Shown piece by piece: positions 1 to 7,008 of a DNA stretch of 64,000 bases (position 1 is the first letter of the stretch; the number at the start of each line of letters is the position of its first letter). The DNA lies in assembly GCA_964353255.1 (NCBI GenBank), contig CAYGVJ010000001.1, positions 1-64,000 of the forward strand. The letters are read 5' to 3'. The position numbers and the translations under genes are program-made. Source of the stretch: VFZS01 sp964353255. GTDB taxonomy: Bacteria > Acidobacteriota > Terriglobia > Bryobacterales > Bryobacteraceae. The notes under the pieces are model-generated. The model saw only the letters and a program-made list of their open reading frames with translations, did not search any database and was not told where the DNA came from.

Positions 1-430
1 CCTCGACCATCTTGAGGCCCTCTTCGATGTAAGTGCACAGGGGCTTCTCGACGTAGACGTCCTTGCCGGCCTTGCACGCCTCGACCGTCATGTAGGCGTG
101 CCAGTGGTCGGGAGTCGAGATGCAAACCACGTCGATGCTCTTGTCCGCGAGGATCTCGCGAAAGTCCTTCACCGCTTTGGCCTTCTGCCCGCGCTTGGCG
201 GCCAGGGCCACGGCCTCATCCAGATGCGGCTGGTAGCAGTCGCAGACCGCTACTACTTGGAGGTTGGGCTGCTTCATGGCGATGCCCAGGTTGTCCATCC
301 CCATGCGGCCCATGCCGATGAAGGCGGCGGCCACGCGGTCATTAGCGCCTTTGGCTCTGGCGGTGAGGAGCGTGAATGCGGCTCCGGCGGCGTGCAGGAA
401 TTCCCTGCGCGCGGGTTGTTCGGTAGGCAT
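1..430 (-). CDS. Gfo/Idh/MocA-family oxidoreductase, Tat-exported (N-terminal part only)
   Basis: The gene runs off the left edge; only the first 143 residues are present. The N-terminus carries a twin-arginine-like signal (RREFLHAAGAAFTLL), followed by a Rossmann nucleotide-binding motif GMGRMG and later the EKP motif (VEKPL) typical of this NAD(P)-dependent sugar dehydrogenase family. This suggests a periplasmic sugar-type oxidoreductase; the substrate cannot be told. The ATG at 430 is preceded by AAAGGA. It begins three bases after the leuS stop on the same strand, so the two may be cotranscribed. A second Tat-type member of the family lies at 34281-35483. Confidence 0.85.
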   Translation of the reverse strand, partial: MPTEQPARREFLHAAGAAFTLLTARAKGANDRVAAAFIGMGRMGMDNLGIAMKQPNLQVVAVCDCYQPHLDEAVALAAKRGQKAKAVKDFREILADKSIDVVCISTPDHWHAYMTVEACKAGKDVYVEKPLCTYIEEGLKMVE

Positions 431-433
431 GAG

Positions 434-2899
434 CTATCCTTTCACGACAATGCTGACCAGCTTGTCCGGCACCACGATAATCCTGGCAACCTGCTTGCCG
501 GCCAGGAAGGACTGCACCTTGGGTTCCTCGAGCGCCTGACGCTCGACCTGCTCGCGCGGGGCGCCGAAGGGAGCGTGGATGCGCCCACGCACCCGGCCGT
601 TGATTTGGACGACGATCTCGGCCTCTTCCTCTCGGGCCAGCTCCGGATCGTAGCCCGGCCAGGCCTGGCGAAACACTTCGCCGCCGCGGCCCAGCTCTTC
701 CCACAGTTCCTGCGCCAGGAAGGGGGTGAAAGGCCCCAGCAGCAGCGCCAGCTTCTCGAGGATCTCCCCGAGCGCCGCGCTGGAGAGCTCCCCTTCCAGG
801 GCCTGCAACTCGTTGAGCAGCTCCATCAGGGCGGCGATCGAGGTATTAAAGTGCCAGCGAGTCTCGAAATCTTCGGTGATCTTCCGGACGGTCTGGTGGA
901 GTTTGCGGAGGGCCTTGCTGTCTGAAGGACCTGACAGGCCCGCCCCGGGGGCACCCGCCTGTCCCACTCGGTCCAGGTTGCGCGTCACGAAGCGGTAGAC
1001 GCGGCCCAGGAAGCGGTAGACGCCCTCGACGCCGGCATCCTGCCACTCCATGTCGCGCTCCGGCGGGGCGGCGAAAAGCGTGAACAGGCGGCAGGTGTCC
1101 GCCCCGAACTTCTCGACCATCTCCTCAGGATCCACGACATTGCCTTTGGACTTGGACATCGCCGTGCCGCCCTTGAGCACCATGCCCTGGGTAAACAGCC
1201 GGGCGGCCGGCTCGTCGTTGGCGATCAGCCCCAGGTCGCGCATGACCTTGGTGAAGAAGCGCGAGTAAATCAGGTGCAGAATGGCGTGGGTGACGCCCCC
1301 GATGTACTGGTCGATGGGAAACCAGTAGGCCACTTTGGCGGAGTCAAAGGGCGCCGCGGCGTTCCCGGGGTCGCAGTAGCGGTAGAAATACCAGGACGAA
1401 TCGACGAAGGTGTCCATGGTGTCGGTCTCGCGGCGCGCCGGCGTGCCGCACCGCGGGCAGTCCACGTTGAGGAACTCGGGAAAGTTCTCCAGCGGCGAGC
1501 GGCCCTTTCCCGTGGGGGTCACGTCCAGGGGGAGCAGGACCGGCAGGTCTTTCTCCGGCACTGGCGTCAGGCCGCAGGCCGGGCAGTAGATCATCGGGAT
1601 CGGCGTGCCCCAGTAGCGCTGGCGTGAGATGCCCCAGTCCCACAGGCTGTAGGTGACCGCGCCCCGGCCGAACCCCTCGGCCTCCGCCTTGGCGGTCATC
1701 CTCCGGCGGGCTTCGGCGCTCTCGAGGCCCGAGAACTCGCCGGAGTTCTCCACGACGCCGTCGTCGATGAAGGCCTCCCGCATCGTGCTCTCGTCGGCCA
1801 GCTCGCCCTCCACCGGCCGGATCACCGGCCGCACGGGAATCCCGTAGCGGGTGCAGAATTCGAAGTCCCTCTCATCGTGCGCGGGCACGGCCATGATGGC
1901 GCCCGTCCCGTAGGCCGCCAGCACGAAGTTGGCCACCCAGACCGGGATGCGCTCGCCGTTGTACGGGTTGATGGCGTAGTGCCCGGTGAAGAGGCCCTCC
2001 TTGAGCAGGTCGCCCGGGGCGCGGCGCGCGCGCTCGTCGATCATCTCCTTGACCCGCGCGCGGGTCTGGTCGTCGGAGAGTTCCTCGACCAGCGCGTGCT
2101 CGGGCGCCAGGATCACGCAGGTGGCCCCGAAGATGGTGTCCACGCGGGTGGTGAAGACAGGAATCGGTTTGCCGGATTCCTCCAGGCGGAAATCCACCTC
2201 GGCGCCTTCGGAGCGCCCGATCCAGTGCCGCTGCATGGTGAGCACGCGCTCGGGCCAGCCGGCCTCGATCTGCGCCATGTCCTGGAGCAACTGGTCGGCG
2301 TAGGCGGTGATCTTCAGGAACCACTGCTCCAGGTTCCGCTGCTCGACGGGCGTGGTCTCGTGGCGCCAGCAACAACCGTTTACCACCTGCTCGTTGGCCA
2401 GCACGGTGGCGCACTCCGGGCACCAGTTGACCAGCGCCCGGCCGCGGTAGGCCAGCCCGCGCTCGTACATCTTCAGAAAGAACCACTGATTCCAGCGGTA
2501 GTACTCCGGCTCGCAGGTGGAAAGCTCGCAGTCCCAGTCATAGGCGAAGCCGAAACGCCGGAGTTGCCGCTTCATGTGCGCGATGTTGGTCAGCGTCCAC
2601 TCCCGCGGGTGCCGCCCGCGCGAGATGGCGGCGTTTTCCGCCGGCAGGCCGAAGGCGTCCCAGCCCATGGGATGGAGCACGTTGTAGCCGCGCATCCACT
2701 GGTAGCGGGCCAGGGCGTCGCCGATCGAGTAGTTGCGGACGTGGCCCATGTGGAGCGTGCCGCTGGGGTAAGGGAACATCTCCAGCACGTAATACTTGGG
2801 TCGCGAAGAGCGCTCTTCAGGCTGGTACAGCGCGGCGTCCTGCCAGCGCTCCAGCCACTTCAGTTCGATGCGCTTGTGATCGTAGCTCTTCTCCGGCAT
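434..2899 (-). CDS. leuS: Leucyl-tRNA synthetase
   Basis: Class I aminoacyl-tRNA synthetase that charges tRNA-Leu in the cytoplasm. The 821-residue protein has the HIGH signature as HMGH (residues 50-53, in PYPSGTLHMGHVRN) and the KMSKS loop as AMSKSKGN. Between them are the CP1 editing domain (TTRVDTIFGAT, then AVPAHDERDFEF) and a zinc-type CPAC/CPRC cysteine pair, and the C-terminus has the usual VQINGRVRG segment. The frame is open 17 codons further upstream, but the ATG at 2899 giving MPEKSYDHKRIELKW matches family N-termini. It is divergent from tldD, with a 176-bp inverted-repeat element between them. Confidence 0.97.
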   Translation of the reverse strand: MPEKSYDHKRIELKWLERWQDAALYQPEERSSRPKYYVLEMFPYPSGTLHMGHVRNYSIGDALARYQWMRGYNVLHPMGWDAFGLPAENAAISRGRHPREWTLTNIAHMKRQLRRFGFAYDWDCELSTCEPEYYRWNQWFFLKMYERGLAYRGRALVNWCPECATVLANEQVVNGCCWRHETTPVEQRNLEQWFLKITAYADQLLQDMAQIEAGWPERVLTMQRHWIGRSEGAEVDFRLEESGKPIPVFTTRVDTIFGATCVILAPEHALVEELSDDQTRARVKEMIDERARRAPGDLLKEGLFTGHYAINPYNGERIPVWVANFVLAAYGTGAIMAVPAHDERDFEFCTRYGIPVRPVIRPVEGELADESTMREAFIDDGVVENSGEFSGLESAEARRRMTAKAEAEGFGRGAVTYSLWDWGISRQRYWGTPIPMIYCPACGLTPVPEKDLPVLLPLDVTPTGKGRSPLENFPEFLNVDCPRCGTPARRETDTMDTFVDSSWYFYRYCDPGNAAAPFDSAKVAYWFPIDQYIGGVTHAILHLIYSRFFTKVMRDLGLIANDEPAARLFTQGMVLKGGTAMSKSKGNVVDPEEMVEKFGADTCRLFTLFAAPPERDMEWQDAGVEGVYRFLGRVYRFVTRNLDRVGQAGAPGAGLSGPSDSKALRKLHQTVRKITEDFETRWHFNTSIAALMELLNELQALEGELSSAALGEILEKLALLLGPFTPFLAQELWEELGRGGEVFRQAWPGYDPELAREEEAEIVVQINGRVRGRIHAPFGAPREQVERQALEEPKVQSFLAGKQVARIIVVPDKLVSIVVKG

Positions 2900-2975
2900 G
2901 GGTCTTCGCGGCAGGTGCGCGCCGAAGCGCGCTGAGTTACATCGTAGCAAAAAACCAGCCGCGCGCCTGGGCTCT

Positions 2976-3151
2976 CCGTAATCCGTACGTAGCGAGCGAT
3001 TGCCTCGGCGAGACCAACAGTGGCGCGGCGCGCCAGCCGGGGGGCTGGCTCGCGGCTCAGGGGAGCCGCCCTACGGCGCGCCGTTGTAAGGCGGACGCCC
3101 CCGTCCGCGTCCGGCCCCCTGGCCGGACCAGCCCTTACGTACGGATTACGG
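2976..3151. repeat. 176-bp element with 16-bp terminal inverted repeats, MITE-like
   Basis: CCGTAATCCGTACGTA at 2976-2991 is repeated exactly in inverse orientation at 3136-3151. The interior is very GC-rich and holds further palindromes (GCCAGCC/GGCTGGC, GGCGGACG/CGTCCGC, GGCCCCCTGGCC). GCTC occurs close outside both ends (2971-2974 and 3152-3155), which could be a short target duplication. The element fills most of the 293-bp divergent gap between leuS and tldD, so it may carry or disturb their promoters. No ORF is seen inside. Confidence 0.7.
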
Positions 3152-3192
3152 GCTCAAGCACGCCGCAGAAGGCTGCTTGTAGAATCAAATGA

Positions 3193-4650
3193 ATGAAACG
3201 CATTGCCACGCGCGCGCTGGAGGCGGTTCTCCGAGACGGCGTCTCCTACGCCGACGTGCGGGTAGTCGAGCGGCGCGAACGCTACGTTTCCACCAAGAAC
3301 GGCAAGATCGGGCAGCTTTCGAGCGCCGAATCGCTGGGCGCAGGCATCCGCGTCCTGGCGGGCGGCTGCTGGGGGTTCGCCGCCACCGACGATCTGAGCG
3401 GTGCGGGCCTCGAGCGCGCTGCCGCCCTGGCCGTCGAGATCGCGCGCTCGAGCGCCGCGGCCAAGAAGACAGACGTCGTGCTGGCGCCCGAGGACGCCTA
3501 CCAAGCCGTCTGGAACTCGCCCTGTGTGATGGACCCCTTTACGGTTTCCGTTGAAGAGAACCTGAACCTGCTGCTGGCCGTGGATGCGGAACTGCGCCGC
3601 AACCCCGGCATCACCCTGGCCGAGACCTCCCTGGTGTTCACCCGCCAGCGCCAGGTCTTCGCCTCCTCCCTGGGCAGCCTGATCCAGCAGACGCGCACCA
3701 CCAGCGGCGCCGGCTTTGCCGCCTATAGCTTCCGCGACAACGACATCCAGAAACGCTCCTACCCGAATTCCTTCGGCGGCCAGCACCAGCTCAAGGGGTA
3801 CGAGCTCATCGGCGAGCTGCGGCTGCTGGAGAATGCCCCACGCGTGGCCGAGGAGGCCGTGGCGCTGCATTCCGCAGACCAATGCCCGGAGGGGCGCTTC
3901 GACCTGATCCTGGACAGCTCCCAGCTTGCCCTTCAGATCCACGAATCCATCGGCCACCCCATCGAGCTGGACCGCGTCCTGGGCTCGGAGGCCAACTACG
4001 CCGGCATGAGTTTCCTGACCCTGGAAAAGCTGAACCGGCTCCAGTACGGCTCCCCGATCGTCAACGTGGTGGCCGACGCCACCCTTGAACACGGGCCCGG
4101 CCTGGGCACCTTCGCCTTCGACGACGAGGGCGTGCCGGCGCAGGTCACCGCCATCATCCGCAACGGGCTGTTCGTTGGTTACCTCACCTCGCGGGAAACC
4201 GCCACGCAGGCCGGCTTTGCGAGGTCCGGCGGCGCTATGCGGGCCGACGGATGGACGCGCATCCCGCTCGTCCGCATGACCAACGTCAGCCTGCTCGCCG
4301 GCGAGCAGACCTTAGAAGAGGTTTTCGCGGGCGCCGACCGCGGCATCTACATGGAGACCAACCGTAGCTGGTCCATCGACGATAAGCGCTACCACTTCCA
4401 GTTCGGCTGCGAAGTTGGCTGGGAAATCAGGAACGGGAAGCGGGTGCGCATGTTGAAGAACCCTTCCTACAGCGGCATCACCACGGAGTTCTGGAACTCC
4501 TGCGCGGCCATCGCCGGCCGCCAGCACTGGGTGCTGTGGGGCACGCCCAACTGCGGAAAGGGGCAGCCGGAACAGGTCATGGGCACCGGCCACGGCGCCA
4601 GCCCGGCCCGCTTCCGCAACGTGAAGATCGGTTCAGCTTACGCGAGGTGA
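3193..4650 (+). CDS. tldD: TldD-type metalloprotease subunit
   Basis: TldD of the TldD/PmbA (U62) pair, a heterodimeric zinc protease that cuts unfolded peptides and in some bacteria matures antitoxins or RiPP peptides. The 485-residue protein has the family metal motif as HESIGHPIELD and the conserved C-terminal pattern NCGKGQPEQVMGTGHG. Length is normal for the family (about 480). The ATG at 3193 has no strong Shine-Dalgarno sequence. The pmbA partner follows directly. No small peptide gene that could be a dedicated substrate was seen next to the pair, so a general proteolytic role is the default. Confidence 0.95.
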   Translation: MKRIATRALEAVLRDGVSYADVRVVERRERYVSTKNGKIGQLSSAESLGAGIRVLAGGCWGFAATDDLSGAGLERAAALAVEIARSSAAAKKTDVVLAPEDAYQAVWNSPCVMDPFTVSVEENLNLLLAVDAELRRNPGITLAETSLVFTRQRQVFASSLGSLIQQTRTTSGAGFAAYSFRDNDIQKRSYPNSFGGQHQLKGYELIGELRLLENAPRVAEEAVALHSADQCPEGRFDLILDSSQLALQIHESIGHPIELDRVLGSEANYAGMSFLTLEKLNRLQYGSPIVNVVADATLEHGPGLGTFAFDDEGVPAQVTAIIRNGLFVGYLTSRETATQAGFARSGGAMRADGWTRIPLVRMTNVSLLAGEQTLEEVFAGADRGIYMETNRSWSIDDKRYHFQFGCEVGWEIRNGKRVRMLKNPSYSGITTEFWNSCAAIAGRQHWVLWGTPNCGKGQPEQVMGTGHGASPARFRNVKIGSAYAR

Positions 4651-4655
4651 GGACT

Positions 4656-6014
4656 GTGCCGGAATCCGAACTACTCACGCGTGATGATTGCCGGCGGGTG
4701 TTCGAGCTGGCCGTCCAGGCAGCCGGCTCCTTGGGGGCGCCGGACATCGAGGTCAGCCTGAGCGCCGTCGAATCGGCGCTGACGCGCTTCGCCAATAATG
4801 CCATCCATCAGAACGTGGCCGAGCGGCGAGGCCAGTTCTCCGTCCGCGCAGTCGCCGGCCAGCGCACCGCGCGCGCGATTACCAACCGCTTCGACGAAGC
4901 CGCCATCCGTTCGGTTGTCGAGCAGGCCGTGACTCTGACCCGCGCCCAGGCTCCGGACCCGGAGGTGCTCCCGTTGGCTGAGCCTGCCGGTATCCCCGAA
5001 GTTGCCCGGTTCTTTCCCGCAACAGCCCGCAGCTCGCCCGCCGAGCGTGCGGCCGCAGTGGCCGAAGCGATCGCCGTGGCGGAAGCCGCTTCCCAGACCG
5101 CCGCCGGCATCTACTCGGCCAGCCAGTCCGCGGAGGCCCTCTTGAACTCGCGCGGCCTGTTCGCCTACTACCGCGAGACCCTGGCCCAGTTCTCCATCAC
5201 CACCATGGCTGAGGACAGCTCGGGGTGGGCCAAGGCTGGCTCGCCCGACGTCTCTCGGATCTCCCCGCTCGAGCTGGCCAGGCGCGCCTCGCAGAAAGCC
5301 GCGCGGGCCGGCAGCCCCCGCGAGCTCCCCTCGGGCCGCTACACGGTGATTCTGGAACCCTCAGCCGTGCAGGACCTGCTGGGCCAATTGTTCTGGGACT
5401 TCTCCGCCACGGCGCTCGAGGACCAGCGCAGCTTTCTCAACGGCCGGCTAGGCGAGAAGCTGTTCGGCGCGAACGTCACGATATCCGACGACGTCTGCCA
5501 CCCGCTCCAGAACGGCCCGCCTTTCGATGGCGAGGGGGCGCCCCGGAAGAAGTTAGCGCTGGTGGAGAACGGGGTGGTGCGCGAGGTGGCCTGCTCGCGG
5601 CAGGCGGCGCGGCGCCGGGGCCTCGAGCCCACCGGGCACGGCTTCCCGGTACCCAACGAGTACGGCGAGGCGCCCGTGAACATCGTCATGGAGGGAGGCG
5701 CTACAACGCTCGAAGAGATGATCGCATCCACCGAGCGCGGCATCCTGGTCACGCGCCTCTGGTACATCCGCGAGGTAGACCCCTACCAGAAGATCATGAC
5801 CGGGATGACCCGCGACGGGACTTTCCTGATCGAGGACGGGCGGCTGGCTTGCGGCTTGCGCAACTTCCGGTTTAACCAGAGCCTGATCGAGCTGCTCTCG
5901 AACATTGAAGCGCTTTCGCCCGCCCTGCGCGCTTCGGGCGAAGAGTCCTTCGAAATGGTAGTGCCGGCGCTGAAGGTGCGCGACTTCAACTTCACGGAAG
6001 TCACTCGCTTCTGA
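4656..6014 (+). CDS. pmbA: PmbA/TldE-type protease partner subunit
   Basis: Partner subunit of TldD. The 452-residue protein shows the PmbA fold: FANNAIHQN near the N-terminus, the AVQDLLGQLFWDFSATALEDQRSFLNGRLGEKLF core, and GILVTRLWYIREVDPYQKIMTGMTRDGTFLIEDG near the C-terminus. It lacks the HExxxD metal motif, as expected for this subunit. Start choice: the frame is open well upstream inside tldD, but the GTG at 4656 follows GAGGTGAGG at good spacing; an alternative GTG at 4647 overlaps the tldD stop. The two genes are almost certainly translationally coupled. Confidence 0.92.
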   Translation: MPESELLTRDDCRRVFELAVQAAGSLGAPDIEVSLSAVESALTRFANNAIHQNVAERRGQFSVRAVAGQRTARAITNRFDEAAIRSVVEQAVTLTRAQAPDPEVLPLAEPAGIPEVARFFPATARSSPAERAAAVAEAIAVAEAASQTAAGIYSASQSAEALLNSRGLFAYYRETLAQFSITTMAEDSSGWAKAGSPDVSRISPLELARRASQKAARAGSPRELPSGRYTVILEPSAVQDLLGQLFWDFSATALEDQRSFLNGRLGEKLFGANVTISDDVCHPLQNGPPFDGEGAPRKKLALVENGVVREVACSRQAARRRGLEPTGHGFPVPNEYGEAPVNIVMEGGATTLEEMIASTERGILVTRLWYIREVDPYQKIMTGMTRDGTFLIEDGRLACGLRNFRFNQSLIELLSNIEALSPALRASGEESFEMVVPALKVRDFNFTEVTRF

Positions 6015-6017
6015 GCC

Positions 6018-6082
6018 AGTAGCATAAGACTCCTGTCTTGTGGCGCGGGACAAGACGGGAGTCTTATCCTACTCGCTGCTAC
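6018..6082. repeat. Long hairpin built from an interspersed TAAGACTC repeat
   Basis: Positions 6024-6040 and 6051-6067 form a 17-bp stem with one mismatch (a G-U pair in RNA) around a 10-base loop. Outer GTAGCA/TGCTAC bases extend the symmetry. It lies between pmbA and the CDF gene on the same strand and could act as an attenuator or processing site. One half (AGTAGGATAAGACTCC) recurs at about 31994, so this is a dispersed repeat and not a one-off terminator; there is no U-run after the stem. Confidence 0.7.
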
Positions 6083-6102
6083 ACTGAGTCTGGGAAGCAA
6101 GC

Positions 6103-6984
6103 TTGCCTCAGCACTCCCACCACGACACCGGCCGCATTCTGAAGTGGTCGCTCGCCGCCACGGTGGCCTTTGTGCTGGTCGAGCTGGCCGCTGGAATCCA
6201 GGCCCACAGCCTGGCGCTGCTCTCCGATGCGGGCCACAACTTCACCGACGCCCTGGCCCTGTTGCTGGCTTGGATCGGGGTCTGCTTCGGGCGCAAGCCG
6301 CCGGACGAGATCAAGACCTACGGCTACCACCGGGCGGGAGTGCTGGCGGCTTTCGTGAACGCCCTGGCGCTGCTGATCCTGGCCGCCTACATCCTCTGGG
6401 AGAGTTACCGGCGCTGGATGGCGCCGCGAGTGGTGGATGAATGGACCATGCTGGCGGTAGCGGCGCTGGGCTTAGCCGTCAACCTGGCGATCATGCGTGG
6501 CCTGCGCGGGGAGCGCGCGCACGACATCAACATTCGCAGCGCCTGGGTGCACATGCTGGGGGACGCTTTGGGTTCGGTGGGCATCATCACCGGCGCTCTC
6601 CTGATCCGCGGGACCGGCTGGCAGCGAATCGACCCGTTGCTCTCGGCGCTGATCGGCTTGCTGATCGTCTGGACGGCCTGGGACATCGTCAAGGAATCGC
6701 TGAACATCCTGCTGGAAGGGCTGCCGCGCGGGCTCGAGCTCGACAGCGTGGTGAGCGCCATGCGCCAGATCGAGGGCGTGCTCGACGTCCACGACCTGCA
6801 CATCTGGAGCCTGGGCTCCAGCCTGCACGCCTTGAGTTGCCACGTGCGGATCGAGGACCTGCCGCCTTCGGCCAGCGACGCCATCCTGCGCGCCCTCAAC
6901 CAGATGCTCGCCGAGCGCTTCCGGATCCGCCATACCACGGTCCAGTTCGAGCACGCCAATTGCGACGGCTGTACTTATTCGTAG
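6103..6984 (+). CDS. CDF-family cation (zinc-type) efflux transporter, CzcD-like
   Basis: Inner-membrane metal/proton antiporter of 293 residues with a His-containing N-terminus (MPQHSHHD). The family's paired transport-site motifs are present: DAGHNFTD in the second helix and HMLGD in the fifth. The C-terminal cytoplasmic domain with VHDLHIWSLG and a closing His/Cys-containing tail (FEHANCDGC) fits CzcD/ZitB-type exporters. The start is taken as TTG at 6103 after GGGAAGC, since no suitable ATG precedes the first helix. It is transcribed toward the SBBP gene. Confidence 0.9.
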   Translation: MPQHSHHDTGRILKWSLAATVAFVLVELAAGIQAHSLALLSDAGHNFTDALALLLAWIGVCFGRKPPDEIKTYGYHRAGVLAAFVNALALLILAAYILWESYRRWMAPRVVDEWTMLAVAALGLAVNLAIMRGLRGERAHDINIRSAWVHMLGDALGSVGIITGALLIRGTGWQRIDPLLSALIGLLIVWTAWDIVKESLNILLEGLPRGLELDSVVSAMRQIEGVLDVHDLHIWSLGSSLHALSCHVRIEDLPPSASDAILRALNQMLAERFRIRHTTVQFEHANCDGCTYS

Positions 6985-7006
6985 GGTCGGGGCATGCCCG
7001 AGCCCT
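6983..7006. terminator. GC-rich hairpin at a convergent junction, possible bidirectional terminator
   Basis: AGGG/CCCT and TCGGG/CCCGA form a 9-bp stem with one bulged G and a GCATG loop, in the 24-bp gap between the CDF gene (+) and the SBBP gene (-). A related hairpin with the same (A)GGG..GGGGCATG core sits at the convergent junction near 47425. No U-run is present, so termination is inferred from position only. Confidence 0.4.
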
Positions 7007-7008
7007 GC

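Noticed and set aside
1877..2935. Long open frame opposite leuS (and similar long frames opposite most genes)
   Set aside because: High-GC third positions keep antisense frames open. None shows a recognisable domain, and each lies over a confidently identified gene.
3193..6014. tldD/pmbA as part of a RiPP or microcin maturation locus
   Set aside because: No precursor peptide, immunity gene or dedicated exporter is adjacent; both neighbours are ordinary genes.
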